This document shows positions 1-7,159 of a stretch of DNA of 54,502 nt, one piece after another; position 1 is the stretch's first letter, and each line of letters begins with the position of its first letter. The notes beneath the pieces are model-generated. The model did no database searches. It was not told the origin of the DNA and worked only from the letters and a program-made list of their open reading frames with translations. Location of the stretch: positions 1-54,502 of the forward strand of contig JAQBPE010000293.1 of assembly GCA_028287685.1 (NCBI GenBank), written 5' to 3'. The translations under genes were made by a program, and so were the position numbers. The DNA is from Cyanobacteria bacterium RYN_339. GTDB taxonomy: Bacteria; Cyanobacteriota; Sericytochromatia; S15B-MN24; JAQBPE01.

Positions 1-1
1 C

Positions 2-436
2 ATCCCCGCGCGTTCCCGGGTGCGCTTCGACATGCCGGGCGACGCGTTCACGCCGAACCCCACGATCGACGCGCTGCAAACGGGGGCGCTGGCAAGCACG
101 CCCACGGTAAGCCTGCAAGGCACGGCGGACGTGCGCCTTGCGGGTAGCCTTACCTCGCTGATCCCCACCGGCCCGTATACGGTGCCGATGACGCAGCCCG
201 TGCCCGCGGAAGCGGGCGTGGTCCTGGGCCTCTCGCCGCAAGGCCACGTTGCCCAGATCATCTGGCCGGGGCCCGCGGGCCTGCCTGCTGGGGCGCCGAT
301 CTGCCGCATCCAGCTGGTGAGCGTGCCGGTCGCAGTCGGCACACCGGTGGACCTCAGCATGACCGTGGTGGCCGTGGATGCCCTGGGCAATACCACCACC
401 TGGGTGAATACCGCCAACGGGATCACCGTCCAGTAA
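2..436 (+). CDS. C-terminal part of a hypothetical exported protein (5' end outside window)
   Basis: The reading frame is open from the window edge to a TAA at 434-436, so only the C-terminal ~144 residues are visible. An internal GTG at 20 is unlikely to be the true start because the frame stays open upstream of it. The sequence is rich in Thr, Val, Gly and Pro with alternating short hydrophobic stretches, which suggests a beta-sandwich domain of a secreted or surface protein. No catalytic motif or membrane segment is seen. A strong hairpin terminator follows within 20 bp, so this is the last gene of its transcript. I do not recognise the family. Confidence 0.6.
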   Translation: MPARSRVRFDMPGDAFTPNPTIDALQTGALASTPTVSLQGTADVRLAGSLTSLIPTGPYTVPMTQPVPAEAGVVLGLSPQGHVAQIIWPGPAGLPAGAPICRIQLVSVPVAVGTPVDLSMTVVAVDALGNTTTWVNTANGITVQ

Positions 437-450
437 CGCCGAACCCCGAA

Positions 451-484
451 CCGAAGCCCCCGAGCGCCTGCTCGGGGGCTTCGG
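451..484 (+). terminator. Perfect 15-bp hairpin, transcription terminator
   Basis: Arms 451-465 and 470-484 are exactly complementary (15 bp, GC-rich) around the 4-nt loop GCCT. No U-tract follows. It lies between the stop of the partial gene and the kinase promoter, so it insulates the two genes. Rho-independent action is inferred from stem strength. Confidence 0.75.
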
Positions 485-492
485 CCTGGCGG

Positions 493-501
493 TGGTATAA
501 C
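493..501 (+). promoter_or_regulatory. Extended -10 promoter, leaderless kinase mRNA
   Basis: TATAAC at 496-501 is preceded by TGG at 493-495, an extended -10 arrangement. The predicted transcription start (about 508) is next to the ATG at 509, and no Shine-Dalgarno is present. No good -35 is visible because the terminator hairpin occupies that position. Confidence 0.5.
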
Positions 502-508
502 ACGGGTG

Positions 509-3500
509 ATGAACGACCTCCTTGCCAACCGGTTCCGCGTGATAGGCTCCCTGGGCCAGGGCGCCATGGGCGCGGTTTACCACGTGGAAGATACCTTGCA
601 CGAGGGCCGCGAGGCGGCCCTGAAGGTGATCCAGGTCCAGGGCGAGATCACGCCGGACCTGCGCCTGCGCTTCAAGGAAGAGTTCCGGGCCATGAGCCGG
701 CTGGTCCACCCCAACACGGTGGAGGTCTACGATTTCGGGCAGCTGGACGACGCCAGCCACTTCCTGGCCATGGAGCTGGTGCCCGGCCGCGACCTGAGCG
801 AGCTGGCGGCGGGCGGCAAGCTGCCGCTGGCCGAGGCCTACCCGCTGGTGATCCAGTTGTTACAAGCCTTGCACTTCATCCACGCCAGGCTCTACGTCCA
901 CCGCGACATCAAGGCCCCCAACATCCGCGTGCGCCCGGACGGCCGCCTCAAGCTGATCGACTTCGGCCTGATGACGCCGCTGGGGCAAGCCGCCAACGGC
1001 AAGCTCACGGGCACGCCGGGCACCATGCCGCCGGAGGTGGTGCGTGGCGGCGTGATCGACCAGCGCAGCGACCTCTACGCGGTGGGCTGCCTGTTCTACG
1101 AGATGCTGACGGGCACGCTGCCCTACACCGGCAAGGTGATGGAGGTGGTGCGTGCGCATTGCCAGGCCCCCATCCCCTCGCTGCGCGCCAGCCGGCCCGA
1201 CGCGCCGCCCCGGCTGGAGGCGCTCCTGAACAAGCTGCTCGCCAAGGACCCGGCGGAGCGCTACCAGGATGCCATGGAGGTGATCGACGACCTCGCGGCG
1301 CTCGCGGGCATCGCCGTGGCGCGCGAGAACGTGGCCCAGAAGAGCAGCTTCCTGGTCACCAGCGAGCTGGTGGGCCGCGGACAGGAACTGGACGTGCTGG
1401 CGCAGCTGCTGGAGGCCACGCTGGCCGGCCGGGGCGGCGCCGTGCTGCTGGACGCCCCCGCAGGCGTGGGCAAGACGCGCCTGGCGCGCGAGCTGCTGGT
1501 GCAAGCCAAGCTGGCCGACGTGCCCGTGTTCGAGGCCGCTTGCCTGGAGAAGGTGGTTTCACCCTACAAGGCGCTGGAGGCCGCGCTGCGCCCCGCGCTG
1601 GCGCTGGCCCGCCGCGAGGAGCTGGATCCGATCCTGGGCCTGGTCTTCCCGGAGATCGCCGCCCCGCCGGACGCCCAGCCCGGCCGGGACCGCCAGCGAC
1701 TGCACGCGGCGCTGGCCGATTTGCTGCGGACCGTGGCCTCGCGCTCGCCCGTGGTGGTCTTCTTCGACGATCTGCAGTGGGCGGACGCGGCCACGCTGGA
1801 GGCGCGCAACCACCTGGTCCGCGCGCTGGAGAACGCGCCCGTGATGTTCATGGCCACGGTGCGCGGCGATGAGGTGCCCGGCCGCAGCCCGCTCTGGGGC
1901 CCCGTGGCCGAAGGCGTGGTCCAGCACCTGCGCCTGGTCCCCTTCGACCCCGCCCGGGTGCGCGAGCTGGTGGTGGCGATGCTGCGCGAGGTGGAGCTGT
2001 CCGACGAGACGGCGCGCGCGCTGTACGACGCGACGGCGGGCAACGCCTTCTTCGTGACGGAGGTGCTGCGCTACCTGATCGAGCAAGGCGTGCTGACCCA
2101 CCGCGAGGGCGTCTGGCGCTTCCCGCCCCACGCAGAGGGCCTGGAGCTGCCGCCCAGCGTGCAGGAGACCGTGGTGCGCCGCCTGGCGGCCCTTGCGCCC
2201 GAGGCCCGCGCGCTGGCCAACGTGGCGGCCGTGTTGGGACGGTACCAGAACCGCGACATGCTGCGGGCGATCGCCAACCTCGACGACGAGGCCCTGTTCG
2301 CGCGGCTGGACGAGCTGGTGGCGCGCCAGTTCATCGTCAAGGACGGCCACCGTTACACCTTCCCCCACGACCGCGTGCGCGAGGCGCTGTACGCCGCCAT
2401 GCCGGATTCGGTGCGCGCCACGTTACACCAGCGCTGCGGCGAGTACCTGGAAGGCCTGGGCGACGGCCGGCGCGAGACGCTGGTGAACAAGCTGGCGCAC
2501 CACTTCTCCCGCGGTACGGACAGCACGCGGGCCTTCCGGTACCTGCGCCTGGCCGGCAACCGCGCGCGGGCCGCCGGGCTGGTGCTGCTGGCGTTGCAAC
2601 GTTGGCAGCAAGCCGACCGGGTGCTGGCGGAGCTGGACCTGCCGGAGCGCGCCGCGGAGGAGCACGCCCTGTGGTGGGACCTGGGTGAGGTGGGCTTCAA
2701 CGCCCGCCCGGAGTTGGCCGTCGAGGCGCTCGAGAAGCTGATCCCGCGCCTGGAGGGCGACGAGCCGATGCTGGCGCAGGCCCACGGCTACCTGGGCTCC
2801 GCCTACGGGTTCGCCGGCATGCCCGTGCGCGGCCTGGAGCTGGTCAGGCAGGCGCTGGAGCGCCTGCCGGTGGAGGAGACGCCGCAGCACGGCGCCTTGC
2901 TGATGAGCATGGTCGTGAACTTGTACAACGCGGGGCGCATCGACGAGTGCGTGTCGACGGCGGCGATCGCCGCCGCCGCGTTGGAACGACTGGATCTGGA
3001 CGCCCTGTCACCGCCCTACCGGCTCGCGCGCGTGGGCGCCGCCAGCTTCCAGAACGCCGTGGCCTACCAGGGCATCCGGCCCTCCGAGGCCCTGCGCGAC
3101 GAGGCCCTGATCTACGCCACGGGCTTCGATGGGCCCGTGCTGCTGAACAACGTCTCGCACTTCTTCGCCGTCTGGTATGCCTGGACCGGGCGCCAGCGCG
3201 AAGCGTGGCAGGCGGTGGAGCAGGCCCACACGAACGCGCGCCGGCTGGGCGACGCCTACGCCACCTACGTGCGCGCCTGCATCTTGCTCCAACAGGGCGA
3301 GCACGAGGAGGCCGCCGCCGCGATCGAGCGCGCGCTGCGCCTGCCGCCGGAGGCCCAGCAGGAGGTGCCGCGCCAGCTGCTGCTGGCGTTGTCCGGCGTC
3401 AGCCTGCTGGCCCGCGGGGAGCTGGACGCGGCCGAGGGCGAGCTGGCGGCGCTGGAAGCCACGGCGCGCGAGAGCCAGGCACTCTTGATCCTGTGCCAGG

Positions 3501-3961
3501 CGCTGTTGGGCCGCGCGCAAGTCGCGCTGGCGCGGGGCGACCTGGGCCGTGCCGGGGAGATCCTGGCCGAGACGCAGGCCTTGGCGGCAGACGGCCCGGG
3601 CCGCAACCCGCTGGTGCACGCACTGGCGGAGCGATTCCTGGGCGAGGTGGCGCTCAAGGCGGGCCGGCCGGCCGAGGCCCTGGCCCGGCTCGCGGCGGCG
3701 CTGGCGGTCTTCGCGGCGCAAGACAACCCGATCGAGCTGGCCCGTACCCACGAGGCCCTGGGCCGCGCCCACCAGGCCGACGGCGCGCGCCAGGCCGCGG
3801 CGCAAGCCTTCGCGGCGGCGGGCGACGCCTACCATGGCATCGACAACCGCAACGGCCTGCACAAGGTCACGCGCGCACTCGAGAAGCTGGCGCAAACCGA
3901 GCGCGGCGACCTCGACCTCGAGCAGCGCTGGCGCGTCGCCCGGGCCATGCAGCTGGGCTGA
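509..3961 (+). CDS. Serine/threonine protein kinase with AAA ATPase and TPR region (PknK-like)
   Basis: Large cytoplasmic signalling protein (1150 aa) with no membrane segment. Residues ~10-265 form a eukaryotic-type kinase: Gly-rich loop GQGAMG, the AALKV lysine, catalytic HRD (Asp ~133) and DFG (~151). Residues ~285-550 form an AAA/NACHT-like ATPase with Walker A GVGKT (~320) and Walker B VVFFDD (~418). The remaining ~600 residues are Ala/Leu-rich helical repeats of TPR type. This kinase-ATPase-TPR order is known from PknK-like regulators, where partner binding to the repeats controls the kinase. ATG 509 is chosen over in-frame GTG 506 because the -10 hexamer places transcription start there. 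The substrate cannot be told from context. The gene is flanked by a terminator upstream and a convergent operon downstream. Confidence 0.92.
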   Translation: MNDLLANRFRVIGSLGQGAMGAVYHVEDTLHEGREAALKVIQVQGEITPDLRLRFKEEFRAMSRLVHPNTVEVYDFGQLDDASHFLAMELVPGRDLSELAAGGKLPLAEAYPLVIQLLQALHFIHARLYVHRDIKAPNIRVRPDGRLKLIDFGLMTPLGQAANGKLTGTPGTMPPEVVRGGVIDQRSDLYAVGCLFYEMLTGTLPYTGKVMEVVRAHCQAPIPSLRASRPDAPPRLEALLNKLLAKDPAERYQDAMEVIDDLAALAGIAVARENVAQKSSFLVTSELVGRGQELDVLAQLLEATLAGRGGAVLLDAPAGVGKTRLARELLVQAKLADVPVFEAACLEKVVSPYKALEAALRPALALARREELDPILGLVFPEIAAPPDAQPGRDRQRLHAALADLLRTVASRSPVVVFFDDLQWADAATLEARNHLVRALENAPVMFMATVRGDEVPGRSPLWGPVAEGVVQHLRLVPFDPARVRELVVAMLREVELSDETARALYDATAGNAFFVTEVLRYLIEQGVLTHREGVWRFPPHAEGLELPPSVQETVVRRLAALAPEARALANVAAVLGRYQNRDMLRAIANLDDEALFARLDELVARQFIVKDGHRYTFPHDRVREALYAAMPDSVRATLHQRCGEYLEGLGDGRRETLVNKLAHHFSRGTDSTRAFRYLRLAGNRARAAGLVLLALQRWQQADRVLAELDLPERAAEEHALWWDLGEVGFNARPELAVEALEKLIPRLEGDEPMLAQAHGYLGSAYGFAGMPVRGLELVRQALERLPVEETPQHGALLMSMVVNLYNAGRIDECVSTAAIAAAALERLDLDALSPPYRLARVGAASFQNAVAYQGIRPSEALRDEALIYATGFDGPVLLNNVSHFFAVWYAWTGRQREAWQAVEQAHTNARRLGDAYATYVRACILLQQGEHEEAAAAIERALRLPPEAQQEVPRQLLLALSGVSLLARGELDAAEGELAALEATARESQALLILCQALLGRAQVALARGDLGRAGEILAETQALAADGPGRNPLVHALAERFLGEVALKAGRPAEALARLAAALAVFAAQDNPIELARTHEALGRAHQADGARQAAAQAFAAAGDAYHGIDNRNGLHKVTRALEKLAQTERGDLDLEQRWRVARAMQLG

Positions 3962-3962
3962 G

Positions 3963-4517
3963 TTACTCCTCGAAGCCGTTCTTCTGGGCGTGCACCGGCT
4001 CGCCGGGAATGCCCTTGATCACGGCGAACTGCATGTCGTCGAAGCACACCACGCCCTCGCCCTCCAGCGTCACGCCGATCGCGATCTGCTCTGCTGCCTT
4101 GGGGATGTTGAACTCGTCGCTGTGCGCGCGCCAGCCGGTCGCCGTCTTGGTCGGCACGTAGCGGCCGTACGACAGCACGGTGTGGTTGGGGCCGTCCACG
4201 CGCATCCACAGCGTCACCTTGCCCTTGAGGGCGATGCTCTTGTACCAGAGGCTCCAACGCAGCCGCTTGCCGCGGTAGCGGTCCGCCTTGAAGGCTTGCG
4301 ACACGTCGCCCAGGCCCTTCGGCGTGCCCAGGCCGCTCTTGATGAAGCCGCAGGTCTTGCCGCCGTGGCTGTCCAGGTCCGTCAGGCCGGCCGTGTAGGC
4401 GTTGTCCTCCGGCTGGCTGAGCATGAAGTGCCAGGCCGCGGGCAGGGGCAGCTCCCGCGCCTCGACGGGCGCGCAGAGGCAGAGAAGCAACGCGGCGGCG
4501 AGCAAGCGGGTGATCAC
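3963..4517 (-). CDS. Small exported protein, galactose-binding-like domain (paralogue of next gene)
   Basis: 184 residues, starting at GTG 4517 with a GGAGG site just upstream. An N-terminal signal peptide (about 18 residues, LLAAALLLCLCAPVEA) precedes a single ~150-residue domain. The pattern KADRYRGKRLRWSLWYK...LWMRVDG...FDDMQF is shared with the gene upstream (KRYAGKRLRLTAWAR...LWLRVEG), so the two are tandem paralogues. The pattern resembles the jelly-roll or galactose-binding domains found in many exported or regulatory proteins, but no ligand can be named. Last gene of a three-gene operon; its start overlaps the upstream stop by 4 bp. It converges on the kinase gene with one base between the stops. 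Confidence 0.75.
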   Translation of the reverse strand: MITRLLAAALLLCLCAPVEARELPLPAAWHFMLSQPEDNAYTAGLTDLDSHGGKTCGFIKSGLGTPKGLGDVSQAFKADRYRGKRLRWSLWYKSIALKGKVTLWMRVDGPNHTVLSYGRYVPTKTATGWRAHSDEFNIPKAAEQIAIGVTLEGEGVVCFDDMQFAVIKGIPGEPVHAQKNGFEE

Positions 4518-5008
4518 GGGGCCTCCTGGCGGGGGGTGCTGAGGGGGATGTCCCGGCTGACGGGACCCAAGGAGAAGCCGGCGAGCCACAGCGTGCCGGC
4601 CCCTTGCAGGTGGCCGCCGTACCAGATGGTGCGGGCCTCCGGCGGCACGTCCAGCACCAGCTCGTATTGCCGCCAGGTCCCGGTGCCGACCAGCGCCTGC
4701 GCCCGCATATCGTCGAGTGCCAGCACCTTGCGGCCGGCGCCTTCCACGCGCAGCCACAGGCCGCCCCACTGCTTGACCTCGGTCTGCCGGGCCCAGGCCG
4801 TCAGGCGCAGCCGCTTGCCCGCATAGCGCTTGGCCGGGGCGTCCTGGCCGAGCCAGCCGGCCCCCGCGTCGCCGTCGGCGCGCAGGAAGGTGGCGACGCC
4901 GCCGCCGGGCCCACGGCCCGCCAGCGTGCCGGCCTCGTAGCCTTCGCCGTCGAGGCCCCAGCCCGGCGGCGGCGTGGCCAGGGCGGCCGCCAACAACAGG
5001 CCCCACAT
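4514..5008 (-). CDS. Small exported protein, galactose-binding-like domain
   Basis: 164 residues from ATG 5008, with a short signal peptide (MWGLLLAAALATP). One domain follows, with the same core pattern as the downstream gene: YAGKRLRLTAWARQ, then LWLRVEG, LDDMRAQ and a W-x-x-Y-ELVLDVP segment. The segment LDVPPEARTIWYGGHLQGAG is typical of widespread ~150-aa jelly-roll domains often found singly or fused to regulators. Binding of a carbohydrate or other small ligand is inference. The ATG overlaps the upstream TGA by one base and the stop overlaps the next start, so the three genes are translationally coupled. Confidence 0.75.
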   Translation of the reverse strand: MWGLLLAAALATPPPGWGLDGEGYEAGTLAGRGPGGGVATFLRADGDAGAGWLGQDAPAKRYAGKRLRLTAWARQTEVKQWGGLWLRVEGAGRKVLALDDMRAQALVGTGTWRQYELVLDVPPEARTIWYGGHLQGAGTLWLAGFSLGPVSRDIPLSTPRQEAP

Positions 5009-5691
5009 CAGGGCGTGGCTTCCAGATCCAGGCCGGAGGGCGCGTCGGGCAGGGTGGTGGCCTTCACGTTCGGCGTGCCCCGCTGGACGTACTTCCGGAA
5101 GGTCCCCTCGCGGAGGCCCGCGTGGTACAGCTCCTCTTCCGCCAGTTGCCCGTCCGGGAAGTAGCGCCGCCACGGGCCGTCCTTCTTGTCCGCCGCGAAA
5201 TGGCCTTCCTCGGCCAGTTGGCCGTTGTCGTACCACTTCGCCCATTGGCCGATGCGCTGGCCGGCCGCGAAGTGCTCGAGCTCGCCGCGCCGGCCATCCG
5301 GGAAGTAGCGGCTCCAGGCGCCGTCGCGCTTGTCGGCCTTGTAATCGCCCTCTTCCACCAGCTTGCCGGTCTCGAACCACTTGGCCCAATGACCCTCGCG
5401 GAGGCCGGCCCGGTAGCCTTCCAGCCCGGCCTTGCGGCCGTTGGGGAAGTAGCGCGTCCAGACGCCGTCGCGCTTGTCGTTCTTGAAGGCGCCATCCTCG
5501 GCGGTGCGGCCGCCCGGGTAGAACTTGGCCCACCGGCCCGTGCGCAGGCCATGGTCGTACTGCTCGCGCTCCGCCACCTTGCCGTCGGCGAAGTAGCGCG
5601 TCCAGGGGCCCTCGCGCTTGTCGTCCTTGAAGGCGCCTTCTTCGACCAGGGCCGCGGCGAGGTGGGTGGCTAGCAAGATCGTCATCATCAT
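5008..5691 (-). CDS. MORN-type (YwqK-like) repeat protein
   Basis: 227 residues built almost wholly from eight ~23-residue repeats with the core G-x-W-x-x-Y/W-x-x-x-G. Two repeat types alternate: one with a DKRDG-W-x-RYF core (repeats 1, 3, 5, 7) and one with a GLREG-W-AKW core (2, 4, 6, 8), giving a 46-residue super-repeat. The family is labelled MORN_2 or 'YwqK antitoxin', but no toxin gene is adjacent, so that label should not be read as function. A short hydrophobic start (TILLATHLAAAL) suggests export. First gene of the operon; TATGCT at 5698-5703 ends six bases before the ATG, suggesting a leaderless mRNA. Confidence 0.85.
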   Translation of the reverse strand: MMMTILLATHLAAALVEEGAFKDDKREGPWTRYFADGKVAEREQYDHGLRTGRWAKFYPGGRTAEDGAFKNDKRDGVWTRYFPNGRKAGLEGYRAGLREGHWAKWFETGKLVEEGDYKADKRDGAWSRYFPDGRRGELEHFAAGQRIGQWAKWYDNGQLAEEGHFAADKKDGPWRRYFPDGQLAEEELYHAGLREGTFRKYVQRGTPNVKATTLPDAPSGLDLEATP

Positions 5692-5697
5692 GGGCCT

Positions 5698-5703
5698 AGC
5701 ATA
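5698..5703 (-). promoter_or_regulatory. -10 element TATGCT, leaderless start for 5691 gene
   Basis: On the minus strand TATGCT is followed by AGGCCC and then ATG, so transcription would begin at the A of the start codon. No Shine-Dalgarno is seen. The -35 region is weak. Confidence 0.45.
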
Positions 5704-5773
5704 GCGGGCAAGCGTCTCGCCGGTCGTCCACGGGATGACCCCGAAAGATCATTTTTTCGTCATGTCGCCGGTT

Positions 5774-5815
5774 TTAACGGTTTTTAACACCCAGTTAACA
5801 CCGGTCGGCCGATCT
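5774..5815 (+). promoter_or_regulatory. Helically phased TTAAC repeats and CGATCT element
   Basis: TTAAC occurs at 5774, 5784 and 5795, spaced 10 and 11 bp, in an otherwise GC-rich region. CGATCT lies at 5810-5815, 21 bp after the middle box. A similar TTAAC-N21-CGATAG layout precedes the gene starting at 53690. This suggests tandem regulator half-sites or an alternative promoter class. Confidence 0.4.
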
Positions 5816-5824
5816 GGTTAGCGG

Positions 5825-5847
5825 CTTGTCAGCGCTCCGCTGACAAG
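5825..5847 (+). promoter_or_regulatory. Leader hairpin upstream of 5894 gene
   Basis: Arms 5825-5834 and 5838-5847 are perfectly complementary (10 bp, loop CTC). It lies about 47 bp before the start codon, probably in the 5' untranslated region, where it could act as an attenuator, an mRNA stabiliser or a DNA operator. Confidence 0.5.
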
Positions 5848-5893
5848 GGGGGTGTAAGCCAGCGAGCCCAGTGCGTGATGAAGGAGAGCCCCC

Positions 5894-7159
5894 GTGACCA
5901 TCGCTTCGACCGTTTCCCGTGAAATCCTCGGCGGCGTTCGCAAGGCGAGCACGCGGGCGGGGCGCTCCGTCCAGAAGCAGCTGGCGCCCGTCGTGGAGCG
6001 CGACGTGCTCGCGCTGTCCCAGGGCGACGCCACGGACGCGTTGCTGAAGAAGTTCGACAAGGCCTCCAAGCTGCCCACGCCGGCGCAGGTGACCGCCAAG
6101 GAGCAGGCCACCCTCGCGGCGCGCTTCCCGCTGTGGGCCAAGAACCACGCGACGGTGGAGGCCCTGCTGGACCCCAACCTGCCCCTCTCCCGCTTCAACC
6201 GCTTGACCCAGCTGCGGACGGTGACGGATGCGCACAGCGGCACCTACAAGCTGGCCGGCGCCCTGCTGGAGGCGGAGCGGGTGGCCCCGAACCTCGGCAC
6301 GCTCCTGCCGAACACGTACCTGACGGAACGCCTGCGGGGCTCCATCAACTGCTCCGACGTCGAAGTGGCCCAACGCCTGCTTTCGGTCTTCGGGCAACTG
6401 CGGGGCAGCTGGCCCGTCCGCTCGGAGGGTTTGCAGGCCCTCAACCACCTGCTGCTCGACCTGCCGGGGTTGCCGGCGGAGATGCGCCGTCCGCTGGAAG
6501 CGGCCCAGCAGATGGACGGCGAGCTGGCGAACCTTTACCCGAACCACCGGTGGAGCTTCTTCTCGAGCGAGTCCAGCCGGGGCGTGGCGCGCGACCCCAT
6601 GAGCCCGACGGGTTACACCCGCACCGACCTCCAGCAAAAGCTCGCCCACGCCTACCAGCAGGGGTTCGCCGGCGCGACCGCCATCCGCGTCCCGGGCGCG
6701 GCGGCCGCGGCGGTGGATGCGGCCGAGATCCAGCAGGGCCTGGTGAAGCAGCTGTTGGACCTCAAGGTGCGCGACCAGAACGCCTGGCGCATCTACGCCG
6801 GCGAGGATTGGTCCAAGCTCGACCAGACCGCCCTCGGCACCACCAGCGCGCAGGAAACCAGCAACGCCGTGGTCCAGGACCGCAGCCTGCTGTCCACGAT
6901 CTTCAACGGCGGGCGCCGCGAGACCTCGGGCCATGCCGTGGCCTCGAGCGCGAGCAGCAGCACCGTGAGCGGCAAGGTGGCGACGTCCGTCGACATGCTC
7001 ATCCCCGGCACCCAGTCGAGCGCCCCGCGCGTCTCGCTGGACCACGTGCTGGACAACCCGGGCGACTACCTCGTGACGAGCCGCGGCCGCGTCCACGTGG
7101 TCAACAGCGAGAACCCGGCGGACTGGTTCGCGATCGCCAAGCATGACGTCGCGCGCTAG
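5894..7159 (+). CDS. Hypothetical protein, 421 aa, Ala/Leu-rich, no known family
   Basis: GTG start at 5894 with a good AAGGAGAG site at 5881-5888. There is no signal peptide or membrane segment. The N-terminal ~30 residues are basic and Ser/Thr-rich, and the middle (about 40-290) is mostly helical. After ~310 there is a Ser-rich, low-complexity stretch (SSASSSTVSG, near 350), then a compact end with a PGDYLVTSRGRVHVVNSE segment. I do not recognise it. The upstream region is unusual: three phased TTAAC motifs and a leader hairpin, shared in part with two other unknown genes of the window. Its stop abuts that of the convergent histidine kinase gene. Confidence 0.7.
   Translation: MTIASTVSREILGGVRKASTRAGRSVQKQLAPVVERDVLALSQGDATDALLKKFDKASKLPTPAQVTAKEQATLAARFPLWAKNHATVEALLDPNLPLSRFNRLTQLRTVTDAHSGTYKLAGALLEAERVAPNLGTLLPNTYLTERLRGSINCSDVEVAQRLLSVFGQLRGSWPVRSEGLQALNHLLLDLPGLPAEMRRPLEAAQQMDGELANLYPNHRWSFFSSESSRGVARDPMSPTGYTRTDLQQKLAHAYQQGFAGATAIRVPGAAAAAVDAAEIQQGLVKQLLDLKVRDQNAWRIYAGEDWSKLDQTALGTTSAQETSNAVVQDRSLLSTIFNGGRRETSGHAVASSASSSTVSGKVATSVDMLIPGTQSSAPRVSLDHVLDNPGDYLVTSRGRVHVVNSENPADWFAIAKHDVAR

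Noticed and set aside
5008..5691. Reading the YwqK-like protein as an antitoxin
   Set aside because: No toxin-like gene is adjacent; neighbours are exported jelly-roll proteins, and the antitoxin label for MORN_2 proteins is not evidence of function.
5795..7144. 449-aa open frame on the minus strand opposite the 5894 gene
   Set aside because: His/Arg/Gly-rich composition typical of an antisense shadow in GC-rich DNA; the plus-strand gene has a Shine-Dalgarno and normal composition.
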